A stretch of 45,210 nt of DNA from Pseudomonadota bacterium (GCA_023387235.1 JAEWIJ010000117.1:1-45210), one strand, 5' to 3'. Positions 34,888 through 42,100 are shown, counted from the stretch's first letter. Numbers and translations are program-made. The notes: a model not told the origin generated them from the sequence alone.

Positions 34888-36180
34888 CTACTTCTTGCCT
34901 TCGAGTGCCTTCGTAGGATTGTCGAGGCTGTCCGAGCCTTCGAACGTGATCGCGCGCAGCTCCAGTACGGCCACCGCGCGTTCGAACTCCTTCGTCTGCG
35001 CGATGAGCGCCTCGATCACCGCCTCGATAACGCCGTTTCCTTCCCTGTTGCCCTCGCCGAGCATCTGGTCGTAGGCCTCGACGGTCTCGGCGCGCGTCTT
35101 GAGCGCCGCCGCACGCTTGTTCGTCTCCGTCAGCGCCTGACGAACGCGACGGTCGATCTCAGCGGACTTGGCGCGCACGAGATCGGACACGCTCGGCCCC
35201 TTGACCTCGGTGCCGTCGATACGCTTGTAGCGTCCGAGATAGACGTTCTCGATGCCGACAATATCGTAGTAGTGCGAGTTGTGGGTGTTGTCGGAGAAGC
35301 AGTCGTGCTCCTCCTCGGGATCGTTCAGCAGCAGGCCGAGCTTCATGCGCTCGCCCGCCATCTCGCCGTAGGACAAGCTGCCGAGGCCAGTAAAGATCAC
35401 GCTGAGCGGATCGGCCTCGGGCGCAAAGAGCGCCTTGCGCGCCTCGCCTTCCGAACCCCACTTCCCGGCCATCTCTTCGAGGTCTTCGATCAGCAGGTCG
35501 GTCGCGACGCGCAGATAGGCAATGCGGCGATCGCAGTTGCCGCCGGTGCACTTCTTCGTATCGAAGTCCGTGACCGGCCGATTTCCCGCGCCCGGCCCGG
35601 TGCCGTTGAGATCCTGCCCCCACAGCAGGAACTCGATCGCATGATAGCCGGTCGCGACATTGGCCTCGATCCGCTCGGCCTCCTGCAGCTGGTCGGCGAG
35701 CAGCTCCTTGGTGATCTTGCTCGCATCCACCTTACGCCCGCCGATGGTGAGCGTGCGGTTGGCGATGACGTTGGCGGTGTAGAGCGGGTTGCTGTCCGAG
35801 CCCGTGCCGTAGCTCTGGTCCACGTAGTCGATCAGGCCTTCGTCGAGGGGCCAGGCGTTCACGCGGCCCTCCCAGTCATCGACGATCTTGTTGCCGAACC
35901 GGAAGGCCTCCGTCTGCATGTAGGGAACACGCGCCGCGATCCAGGACGCGCGCGCCCCCGCTAGGCTTTCGGCGGTCGGCGACGCGATCATGCGCTCGAT
36001 GGCGCCCTTCAGCTCCTTCGCGCGGGTCACGGAATCCTGGTAGGCGGCCTCGGCGATGTTCGCGTAGTTCTCGGCGACTTCCTTCGGGGTCGCCGCCGAG
36101 AGCGGCAGGGCCAGCGCGAGCCACACCATCGCGGCTGCGCCTGCCCGCCATCCGAGCCAAAGTCCATGCCTGATCCCCAT
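34888..36180 (-). CDS. Imelysin-family protein (ICMP-like, first in operon)
   Basis: A 430-residue exported imelysin/ICMP-type protein. The ATG at 36180 gives the signal MGIRHGLWLGWRAGAAAMVWLALALPLSAA. The GxHxxE motif is intact as GYHAIE (178-183), followed by FLLWGQDLNGTGPG. The C-terminal half has the repeated helical pattern and HDCFSDNTHNSHYYDI. The family includes iron-regulated IrpA-like proteins and putative metal-binding peptidases. The true activity is uncertain. It follows bfr by 76 bases and is followed by the di-heme oxidoreductase after 9 bases. Confidence 0.88.
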   Translation of the reverse strand: MGIRHGLWLGWRAGAAAMVWLALALPLSAATPKEVAENYANIAEAAYQDSVTRAKELKGAIERMIASPTAESLAGARASWIAARVPYMQTEAFRFGNKIVDDWEGRVNAWPLDEGLIDYVDQSYGTGSDSNPLYTANVIANRTLTIGGRKVDASKITKELLADQLQEAERIEANVATGYHAIEFLLWGQDLNGTGPGAGNRPVTDFDTKKCTGGNCDRRIAYLRVATDLLIEDLEEMAGKWGSEGEARKALFAPEADPLSVIFTGLGSLSYGEMAGERMKLGLLLNDPEEEHDCFSDNTHNSHYYDIVGIENVYLGRYKRIDGTEVKGPSVSDLVRAKSAEIDRRVRQALTETNKRAAALKTRAETVEAYDQMLGEGNREGNGVIEAVIEALIAQTKEFERAVAVLELRAITFEGSDSLDNPTKALEGKK

Positions 36181-36256
36181 CGCCACTGCTCTCCCGCTCG
36201 CTGGCATTTCTCGGCCAACGACGACGATCAGCAGCGGCACATGAGGAGCCGCTCGG

Positions 36257-36754
36257 TCAGTCGTCGTGGCCCTTGCTGTCGTCGGCCGATCCCGATTGGA
36301 GCTGGCCGTAGTTCTCGACCCCGATCGACTTCATGAGATCGAGCTGGGTTTCCAAGAAATCGATATGACCTTCCTCGTCCTTCAGAAGCTCCTCGAAGAG
36401 CTTCATCGAGACGTAGTCCTCCTCCGCGTGGCAGAGCTCGCGACCCTTCATGTAGAGGTCGCGCGCGATGTATTCGCCCTTCAGGTCGCACTCCAGAACC
36501 TCCTTGAGGTTCTGACCGATCATCAGTGGTGCGATGTATTGCAGATTGGGATGGCCCTCGAGGAAGATGATGCGCATCACCAGCTTGTCGGCATGCTGCA
36601 TTTCTTCAATAGATTCAGCACGTTCCTTCTTGGCGAGCTTGGTGAAGCCCCAATCGTCGAGCAACCGGTAGTGCACCCAGTACTGATTGACCGCCCCAAG
36701 CTCCAGCTTCAGCGCCTCGTTCAGTATGTCGATGACCGGCTTCTTGCCTTTCAT
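36257..36754 (-). CDS. bfr: Bacterioferritin
   Basis: A 165-residue heme-containing ferritin that stores iron in a 24-mer shell. All ferroxidase-centre ligands can be placed: Glu18, Glu51, His54, Glu94, Glu127 and His130. The heme-coordinating Met52 is present, so this is a true Bfr rather than Ftn. A 20-residue acidic tail (GSADDSKGHDD) is extra. A GGAGG site lies 6 bases before the ATG. An ICE-like Irr box is 25-41 bases upstream. It starts the run bfr, imelysin, di-heme, imelysin, DUF1513, with gaps of 76 bases or less. Confidence 0.97.
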   Translation of the reverse strand: MKGKKPVIDILNEALKLELGAVNQYWVHYRLLDDWGFTKLAKKERAESIEEMQHADKLVMRIIFLEGHPNLQYIAPLMIGQNLKEVLECDLKGEYIARDLYMKGRELCHAEEDYVSMKLFEELLKDEEGHIDFLETQLDLMKSIGVENYGQLQSGSADDSKGHDD

Positions 36755-36778
36755 GTCGTCCTCCGCTTGCTCGGGCAG

Positions 36779-36795
36779 TTTAGAACGACACTAAA
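36779..36795 (-). promoter_or_regulatory. ICE-like (Irr) operator ahead of bfr
   Basis: The 17-base plus-strand sequence TTTAGAACGACACTAAA matches the Irr iron-control element pattern TTTAGAA-N3-TTCTAAA with two changes. It lies 25-41 bases before bfr and only 5 bases from the end of the upstream DUF2325 gene. In Hyphomicrobiales Irr represses bfr when iron or heme is low. The site is seen; binding is inferred. Confidence 0.6.
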
Positions 36796-36799
36796 GAGC

Positions 36800-38005
36800 T
36801 TAACCGGCGCGCGCCGTCAATGACTGAACTGCGCGCTCGAAGGATGTTGCCCCCGCAGATCTCAGCGGCACGAACGGCTTAGCGAATTTTCGGCATAGAA
36901 CCTTCGCCCTGAGGCAGGCGGAATGGCTGACGCAGTCGATCGGGCAGACGACCGCGTCGCAGCCCTCGATCATGCCGTCGATCCGCACCAGCGCATGCTC
37001 CTCCCCGCCGTCGTGGTGCACGAGCTCCGCGCCCATGCGGGCGGCGACGCGGCGCAGGTTGTCGATCGCACCGCTGCGCCCGCCGACGTAGAGAATGCGC
37101 CTGGCAATGGACGTCTGGACCGTCTCGTCGCAAGCCTCGGCACCAGGGCACATGCCGGTGCCGCTCGTGGTCCGCAGGCGCTGCTGCCAGCGCGAGCGCT
37201 CGAGCTGCTGCTGAAGGTCGACGATCATGCGCTCGGCGGCGCGCGCACGTTCCCGGGCGATCGCCAGGGCGCGTTCGCGTCGGGCCGGCGGATGCTCGCG
37301 GCGCAGGCTCCGCACCTCGGGCACGGCCGCCATGAGGGGCACGGCCGCGACCGCGCTTTCGCTGAGCCGTGCCTGAGCGGCATCACGCTCGAGAACGAGC
37401 TGGCGATGGCGGTCGGCCTGGCGCAGCAGCTTGGCTTCGAGATCGTCGAGGCGCGCCTGCAGCTCGCTCGCACGGCTGGCATTCTGGTGCGTCACGCGGC
37501 CGAGCACATGGCTCAGCATGTGGACGTCGCCGAAGATGCGCGTCGAAAGCGTGCTGTGGACATGCGCGCCGCTCATGAAGGCCCAGTAGGCGCCGGCGAC
37601 GCGCCCGCCGTCGAACTCTTCCTCCCACAGCCGCGTCAACTCGGCTTCGCGGCGCGTCGCTTGCACGCGTCGGATGATCCCGGCGTGGCGCTGATCGAGG
37701 AGCTTCTGCACCGTCCGCGCGATCTTGCAGTCCTTGCCGGCCTGCTGGACGAAATAGCTGTGAATCTCATAGGCGCGGGCGTCTTCGCGTGGGCGGACGC
37801 CGGCTTTACGGCCGATGGCAACGAGATCCTCTTGCGACAGACAGGTGCCGACAATGGAGCACTGCAGACCGCCCTGGATCTCCCAGATCTTGTAACGGGA
37901 CGCCGCGCGAACCGGGGGTTCCGGCTCAAGCGGCTCGGCGCGCAGGTCGAGCGCCGGTCGCTTGAGGCGCGCTGTGTCGGCGGACCCTCTCGTTCGGTCC
38001 TGCAT
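36800..38005 (-). CDS. DUF2325 domain-containing coiled-coil protein
   Basis: A 401-residue cytoplasmic protein. Residues 1-170 are an unrecognised N-terminal domain with Cys49, Cys55 and Cys93 and a histidine-rich stretch GAHVHSTLSTRIFGDVHMLSH. Residues about 175-280 are a basic coiled coil (LQARLDDLEAKLLRQADRHR). Residues 303-398 are a DUF2325 domain beginning RILYVGGRSGAIDNLRRVA, with cysteines 349, 354, 358, 364 and 371. A further pair is CPGAEAC (286-292). No enzymatic activity is known for DUF2325. It starts 11 bases after the Bfd-like gene, so it is probably co-transcribed with it and may act in iron handling. Confidence 0.8.
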   Translation of the reverse strand: MQDRTRGSADTARLKRPALDLRAEPLEPEPPVRAASRYKIWEIQGGLQCSIVGTCLSQEDLVAIGRKAGVRPREDARAYEIHSYFVQQAGKDCKIARTVQKLLDQRHAGIIRRVQATRREAELTRLWEEEFDGGRVAGAYWAFMSGAHVHSTLSTRIFGDVHMLSHVLGRVTHQNASRASELQARLDDLEAKLLRQADRHRQLVLERDAAQARLSESAVAAVPLMAAVPEVRSLRREHPPARRERALAIARERARAAERMIVDLQQQLERSRWQQRLRTTSGTGMCPGAEACDETVQTSIARRILYVGGRSGAIDNLRRVAARMGAELVHHDGGEEHALVRIDGMIEGCDAVVCPIDCVSHSACLRAKVLCRKFAKPFVPLRSAGATSFERAVQSLTARAG

Positions 38006-38016
38006 CGGGCGCGTGC

Positions 38017-38313
38017 TCAGGCGGATTCGTCAACAGGGATGCGCCGCTTCGAGCGGCCCGCCATGCGGGCGAGCTGCTTCCGCGTTGCGGCAGAGCGATA
38101 AGGGCAGATGAGACCCTGCTTCTCCAGGCGCTCCATGGCCGCGTAGATCGTCTCGACGGCGACCGGAGCACACGAGCAGCACTTGAAGCGATGATTGAGT
38201 GTGCGATAGACGAGCCCCGGCGTCGGGATCGGTGCGTCGGGCAAGTTGAGCAGGTAGAGCAGCGCCCTGCTGATGTCCCCATCGCTGATCACATTGCAGT
38301 GGCAAACGATCAT
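38017..38313 (-). CDS. Bfd-like (2Fe-2S)-binding protein
   Basis: A 98-residue protein beginning MIVCHCNVISDGDI. The cluster ligands fit the bacterioferritin-associated ferredoxin (Bfd/NAD-linked BFD domain) pattern: Cys4-x-Cys6, then Cys45-x-x-Cys48 in the segment KCCSCAP. Bfd docks on bacterioferritin and passes electrons to release stored iron. Here bfr lies just downstream, past the DUF2325 gene. The C-terminal 35 residues are basic and extra compared with the 64-residue E. coli Bfd. Its ATG overlaps the stop of the upstream cysteine-rich gene (ATGA). Confidence 0.83.
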   Translation of the reverse strand: MIVCHCNVISDGDISRALLYLLNLPDAPIPTPGLVYRTLNHRFKCCSCAPVAVETIYAAMERLEKQGLICPYRSAATRKQLARMAGRSKRRIPVDESA

Positions 38314-38858
38314 GATACCCGCTCCGGACGGTTACGCGCACGCAGTCCACACATTCCGCGGGTACCGTCGAGCAAGCGCATCGGCCAATCGGCCGACAAT
38401 TCCAAGCCATTCTCTCTCAAGGTGGCGGCGAGTGCGCACGACTGGCCCATGACGTCGTCGCAATCGCAATTCTCGAGGAGCGCCTTCGTGCAGGCCTGCA
38501 ACGCAGGACATACGCCATGCTGCATGGACGCGACCAGCGATACGGCGACGCACTCGTCGCGGCAGAAACCGCGGCAGGGACCGGGGAAGACCTCGATCTC
38601 GCGGCGGCTGGCAGCCGTGATGGCGCGCACCCAGCACGAGAGGTCGCCGACGATGCGGCGCGCGGCCTTCGGTCCGAGCTCGCCCTCGAAGAGCCGCCAT
38701 GCCTGCTCCCAGCAGGCAATGTCGCTCGTCTGGTAGCCCGCGACCCAGTGACGGAAGCCGAGCGCAACGAGCCGGTCGGCGCCGCTCAGATCCGGCACGT
38801 AGCTGAACCGCGCCGGCCCAGCCACACTATCGTCCCGATCCTTCACAACCGTCGTCAT
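38310..38858 (-). CDS. Cysteine-rich hypothetical protein linked to Bfd
   Basis: A 182-residue protein that I do not recognise. It has 11 cysteines: 49, 75, 95, 99, 103, 117, 123, 131, 133, 141 and 170. The core CRGFCRDEC (95-103) has CxxxCxxxC spacing, followed by CPALQAC and CDC, which suggests an iron-sulfur or metal site. No signal peptide or membrane helix is visible. It overlaps the Bfd-like gene by 4 bases and follows the ferric-binding protein gene by 54 bases. This placement argues for a part in iron release or sensing, but that is inference. The ribosome site is weak. Confidence 0.7.
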   Translation of the reverse strand: MTTVVKDRDDSVAGPARFSYVPDLSGADRLVALGFRHWVAGYQTSDIACWEQAWRLFEGELGPKAARRIVGDLSCWVRAITAASRREIEVFPGPCRGFCRDECVAVSLVASMQHGVCPALQACTKALLENCDCDDVMGQSCALAATLRENGLELSADWPMRLLDGTRGMCGLRARNRPERVS

Positions 38859-38912
38859 CGCGAAACTGCCGTTCAGAGTACCTGCCGAAGGGAACCGCGG
38901 CTGCGGCGGCGA

Positions 38913-39953
38913 TCAGGTTCCGGGTCCGTCGTTGAACTTGACCTTGTCGACGAGCTCGGAAGCCTTCTTGCGCTGCGCCGCGATGTCGGCGAGCGGCAGC
39001 TTGTCGGGAACGAGCTTGCCCCAACTCTTCACGAGATCCGTCGGCGAGACGTTCGGATCGACCGGGTACTCGCTATTGGCTTCGGCGTAGAGTGCCTGGC
39101 CCTCGTCGGACGCCAGGAACGCCATGAGCTTCAGCGCAGCCGCCTTGTTCGGCGCGCTCTTGATCAGCGAAACACCCGAGACGTTCACGTGCGTGCCCGT
39201 CGTTGCCACATTCGGGAAAATGATGTTGACGCTCTCGGCCCAGGCTTTCTGCTTCGGGTCCTTCAGCATCGCGGCCATGTAGTACGTGTTGGCGATGGCG
39301 ATATCGCAGAGGCCCGCCTGGACGTCACGAACCTGCTCGCGGTCGCCGCCAGCCGGCTTGCGGGCGAGGTTCTCCTTGAAGCCCTTGAGCCAGGTCTCGG
39401 TCGCCGCCTCGCCCTTGTGCGCGATGATCGACGCGATCAGCGAGACGTTGTAGACGTGCTGGCCGGGGCGAATGCAGATCTTGCCCTTCCACTTCGGATC
39501 GGCGAGCTCCTCGTAGGTGATGCTCGTCTGCTTGACGCGATCCTTGGAGGCATAGACGACGCGCCCGCGCAGCGTGAGGCCGAACCAGTGGCCTTCGGGA
39601 TCGCGGAAGTTTGCCGGAAGCGCCGCGAGCTCCTTGATCTCGGACGCATTGACGGCGGCGGTGATGCCGAGATCCTTCGCCTCGGTGAGGCGGCCGATAT
39701 CGACGGTGAACAGAAGATCCGCGGGGCTGTTCGCGCCCTCGGCCTGGATGCGCTCCTCGAGGCCGGCATTCGCATAGACGATGTTCGTCTCAATGCCGGT
39801 CTTGGCCGTGAAGGCCTTGAGCAGAGGATCAATGAGCTGCGGCTGGCGATAGGAGTAGATGTTGACTTTTTCGGCGGCCGATGCGGCATCCAAGGCAACA
39901 GATGAAAGAACAAGGGCTGCGGCGAGCGCGCCCACGCAACGAGTCGTGGTCAT
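38913..39953 (-). CDS. fbpA: Ferric iron ABC transporter substrate-binding protein (FbpA/FutA type)
   Basis: A 346-residue periplasmic binding protein for ferric ion. A GGAG site stands before the ATG at 39953, and the signal peptide ends in ALDAASAAEKV (mature about residue 28). The fold begins VNIYSYRQPQLIDPLLKAF. The paired tyrosines of the iron site are in IANTYYMAAML near residue 225, and another expected tyrosine is in SYRQP. No permease (fbpB) or ATPase (fbpC) lies next to it, so partners must be elsewhere. It is the first of a minus-strand run leading through the Bfd-like and bfr genes. Confidence 0.9.
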   Translation of the reverse strand: MTTTRCVGALAAALVLSSVALDAASAAEKVNIYSYRQPQLIDPLLKAFTAKTGIETNIVYANAGLEERIQAEGANSPADLLFTVDIGRLTEAKDLGITAAVNASEIKELAALPANFRDPEGHWFGLTLRGRVVYASKDRVKQTSITYEELADPKWKGKICIRPGQHVYNVSLIASIIAHKGEAATETWLKGFKENLARKPAGGDREQVRDVQAGLCDIAIANTYYMAAMLKDPKQKAWAESVNIIFPNVATTGTHVNVSGVSLIKSAPNKAAALKLMAFLASDEGQALYAEANSEYPVDPNVSPTDLVKSWGKLVPDKLPLADIAAQRKKASELVDKVKFNDGPGT

Positions 39954-40073
39954 TTCAGGCTCCAGTATCTCGGGAGTCAAGGTCCCGGGTCTGAGCGGCT
40001 TAAGTGTACTGCACAGGTAGACAAAAACCTGCCGCCGCATCCCTGTCAAGGGCCTGCATTAAACATCTAAGCA

Positions 40074-40090
40074 GTTGGAATTCTTCTAAA
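40074..40090 (-). promoter_or_regulatory. ICE-like box ahead of fbpA
   Basis: On the minus strand TTTAGAAGAATTCCAAC fits TTTAGAA-N3-TTCTAAA at 14 of 17 places (treating the N3 as free). It lies about 120 bases before fbpA in the 189-base gap after the Rrf2 gene. A role in Irr control of fbpA is inferred. Confidence 0.4.
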
Positions 40091-40142
40091 TATAAACTGC
40101 CGCTGCACGCGTCGCGTCGACGGCTGAGAAATGCTTTTCCCG

Positions 40143-40664
40143 TTATGACTTTGGCGGCAGATGACGCACCGGACGCCCGGTGCGCACGGCACGTACGGCC
40201 GCCGCCTGCACAGGCTTGCGAGACGATTTGCCACGCGACTTCGCTGAAGCGCGGCCGGCTCGCTCAGCGGGCTTCGTCTTGTCGCCAACGCTCGGCGTTT
40301 CGCGCGCGACCATGTCGGCGAGCGAGTGACGATCCAGTACCGCGATGAAAGCTTCGAGCGCATCGTCGAGCACGCGCGTGACACCGCCGCTCGTATCCGA
40401 CACCGGCTCGGTCGTCTCCATGGCGCGCACGATATCGCCGATGAAGATCGTCTCCGGTGGACGGCCGAGGCGGATGCCGCCATGCCGCCCGCGAACTGCA
40501 GCCGTCAGGCCGGCTCGCGAGAGGATGTGCACGATCTTGAAGACGTTCTGCATGGTGATTTCGAGCGATGCCGAGAGGTCGACGACCTTCACCAAGGCAC
40601 CTTCGGCGCGTGCGCAGGCAATCAGGATCCGGATGGCGTCGCCGGTCGATTTATTGAGCCGCAT
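40143..40664 (-). CDS. Rrf2-family transcriptional regulator lacking cluster cysteines
   Basis: A 173-residue winged-helix regulator from the ATG at 40664 (MRLNKSTGDAIRILIACARAE). The wing GRHGGIRLGRPPETIFIGDIV (about residues 56-76) is typical of the NsrR/IscR/RirA group. The three Fe-S cysteines of those regulators are absent: the only cysteine is Cys17, so it is unlikely to hold a normal cluster. The last 45 residues are a basic Lys/Arg-rich tail. It lies between hemP and fbpA, so iron or heme control is plausible, but what it senses is not known. Confidence 0.85.
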   Translation of the reverse strand: MRLNKSTGDAIRILIACARAEGALVKVVDLSASLEITMQNVFKIVHILSRAGLTAAVRGRHGGIRLGRPPETIFIGDIVRAMETTEPVSDTSGGVTRVLDDALEAFIAVLDRHSLADMVARETPSVGDKTKPAERAGRASAKSRGKSSRKPVQAAAVRAVRTGRPVRHLPPKS

Positions 40665-40845
40665 CGTGCCAGCCCCCAGACATTCGTAACCTCGCTCCAC
40701 CTCGGCTCAAATCTGCCATCCGTCCTATCCGCCGCCATTACCGGCGCAGTCCGACGGAAAATATCTAGCGCACATGCGGCTCCTTGGCGAGGCGGACGAG
40801 ACGCGGGACAGGGCCTTCCGGCGCCGGGCTGTCGGGCCCGGCCGT

Positions 40846-41028
40846 CTACTTGGTCAGAATGAGCTTGCCATTCGCGGTGACGCGAAGGCGATAGTCTGCC
40901 CCGTTGTGAACGATGATTGCCTCGCGCCGCCCACCAAGAAGCTCGGCAAGCTCGATACGGAGCGGTGCCTCGCCGCGGGGCGGGCCCGCCGCATCGGGTT
41001 GAGCCCGGTCCGGGCCCTTCGCAGTCAT
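40846..41028 (-). CDS. hemP: Hemin uptake protein HemP
   Basis: A 60-residue small protein. The conserved HemP core LLGGRREAIIVHNGADYRL with the end RVTANGKLILTK makes the identification clear. GGAGAG lies 9 bases before the ATG at 41028. In relatives HemP/HmuP is needed for activation of heme uptake genes, and the gene is iron regulated. No heme receptor gene is in the window. An IRO-like palindrome stands upstream, at 41073-41091. Confidence 0.9.
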   Translation of the reverse strand: MTAKGPDRAQPDAAGPPRGEAPLRIELAELLGGRREAIIVHNGADYRLRVTANGKLILTK

Positions 41029-41072
41029 TACTAAACACTCTCCAGCTCGCATGACGCCGCATCCTTCATATA

Positions 41073-41091
41073 CTTGACTCATTTGGTCAAG
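41073..41091. promoter_or_regulatory. IRO-like (RirA-type) palindrome in the hemP/hmuQ interval
   Basis: CTTGACTCATTTGGTCAAG is a perfect 6-bp inverted repeat with a 7-base centre, and contains TGA-N9-TCA, the iron-responsive operator form bound by RirA. It is 45-63 bases before hemP and about 160 bases before the divergent monooxygenase gene. RirA or another Rrf2 protein binding is inferred; the adjacent cysteine-poor Rrf2 protein is one candidate. Confidence 0.55.
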
Positions 41092-41248
41092 AAAAATGCG
41101 ATTTACCCGCAAAGAGGGACGCCTGCTGTGGCCCGGCGACGGCGCCGGCTTCGCGGCTGCGGCACTCGGTCGTGGAGTTGATGGCCCGTGCTATGATCGC
41201 GCTATGCAGCGCCCTTTCGAGGGCCGACCGGACCCAGAGGAGTACACG

Positions 41249-41599
41249 ATGTACATCGCCATGAACCGCTTCCGCATCCTCAAGGATCGAGCCAAGGACT
41301 TCGAGCAGGTCTGGACGAACCGCGACAGCTATCTCCATGAGGTTCCTGGGTTTGTCGCATTTCACCTGCTGCGGGGACCGGAGCAGGACGGCATCCAGCT
41401 CTTCGCCTCCCACACGGTGTGGCGCAGCTACGAGGACTTCATCGGCTGGACGAAATCGGAGGCCTTCCGTAAGGCACACGCCCGCGCCGGCAACGAGAGC
41501 ACGCAGTCGATGGTCGCCGGTCCCGCGCAGTTCGAGGGCTTCCAGGTGGTCCAGGAAGTCGGACCGGACGGCAAGAAGATCCGCCACGCGAAAGACTGA
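41249..41599 (+). CDS. hmuQ: Heme-degrading monooxygenase, IsdG/HmuQ type
   Basis: A 116-residue antibiotic-biosynthesis-monooxygenase-fold protein, from the ATG at 41249 with GAGGAG 6 bases upstream; the frame continues upstream but is not conserved. The catalytic triad of the IsdG family can be placed: Asn6 (MYIAMNRF), Trp67 and His77 (WTKSEAFRKAH, 10 apart). It strongly resembles HmuQ of Bradyrhizobium, which opens heme to biliverdin-type products and frees iron. It is divergent from hemP across an IRO-like site. Confidence 0.85.
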   Translation: MYIAMNRFRILKDRAKDFEQVWTNRDSYLHEVPGFVAFHLLRGPEQDGIQLFASHTVWRSYEDFIGWTKSEAFRKAHARAGNESTQSMVAGPAQFEGFQVVQEVGPDGKKIRHAKD

Positions 41600-41734
41600 C
41601 ATTCGCAAAGCGCCATGTGGATGCGGGGCGAGGCGCAGCGAGAACAAACAAGAAACTTACCGTCGACGGATCGCACGAATCAGCGCATGTTCTTTCTACG
41701 TTCTCCACACACTCTGACGCCGACGGACCCCGCC

Positions 41735-42100
41735 ATGCGCACCTTCCTCGTCTCCTACGATCTCGCCAATCCCGACATGAACCAGCCCTATCTCGCGGAC
41801 GCGATCATGAGCCTCGGCGAGGCCTGGGCCCGGCCGCTGGCGAACGTTTGGTACCTGCGGACGGAGACAAGCCAGGATGCCATCGAAGGCCGCCTCGCGC
41901 GCCTCCTCGACGAGCATGACGGGCTGCTGGTGCAGGGCGTGCGCGAGGAAGCCGCCTTCCGCAATACCGGTCTGCGCTGGTTCCGCCGCCGCCGGCGCGA
42001 GGAGCCGGCGACCAACGTCGTCGCCTTCCCGGCACCCGCGGAGACGTTCCCGCAAGGCGAGGTGCTCGACGAGCCGGCGCCGCTCAGGGCCGCCAGCTGA
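41735..42100 (+). CDS. Stand-alone Cas2-like/SinR-family protein
   Basis: A 121-residue protein beginning MRTFLVSYDLANPDMNQPYL, with the beta-alpha-beta pattern of a ferredoxin-like fold (LGEAWARPLANVWYLRTETS) and an Asp after the first strand. Such proteins are often annotated as SinR-family or Cas2-like, and are not part of a CRISPR locus. No cas1 or repeat array is here. The C-terminal 35 residues are proline rich. The last 17 bases overlap the convergent end of hisH. The function is unknown. Confidence 0.6.
   Translation: MRTFLVSYDLANPDMNQPYLADAIMSLGEAWARPLANVWYLRTETSQDAIEGRLARLLDEHDGLLVQGVREEAAFRNTGLRWFRRRRREEPATNVVAFPAPAETFPQGEVLDEPAPLRAAS

Noticed and set aside
41735..42100. CRISPR locus suggested by the Cas2-like protein
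   Set aside because: No direct-repeat array, cas1 or other cas gene is present nearby.
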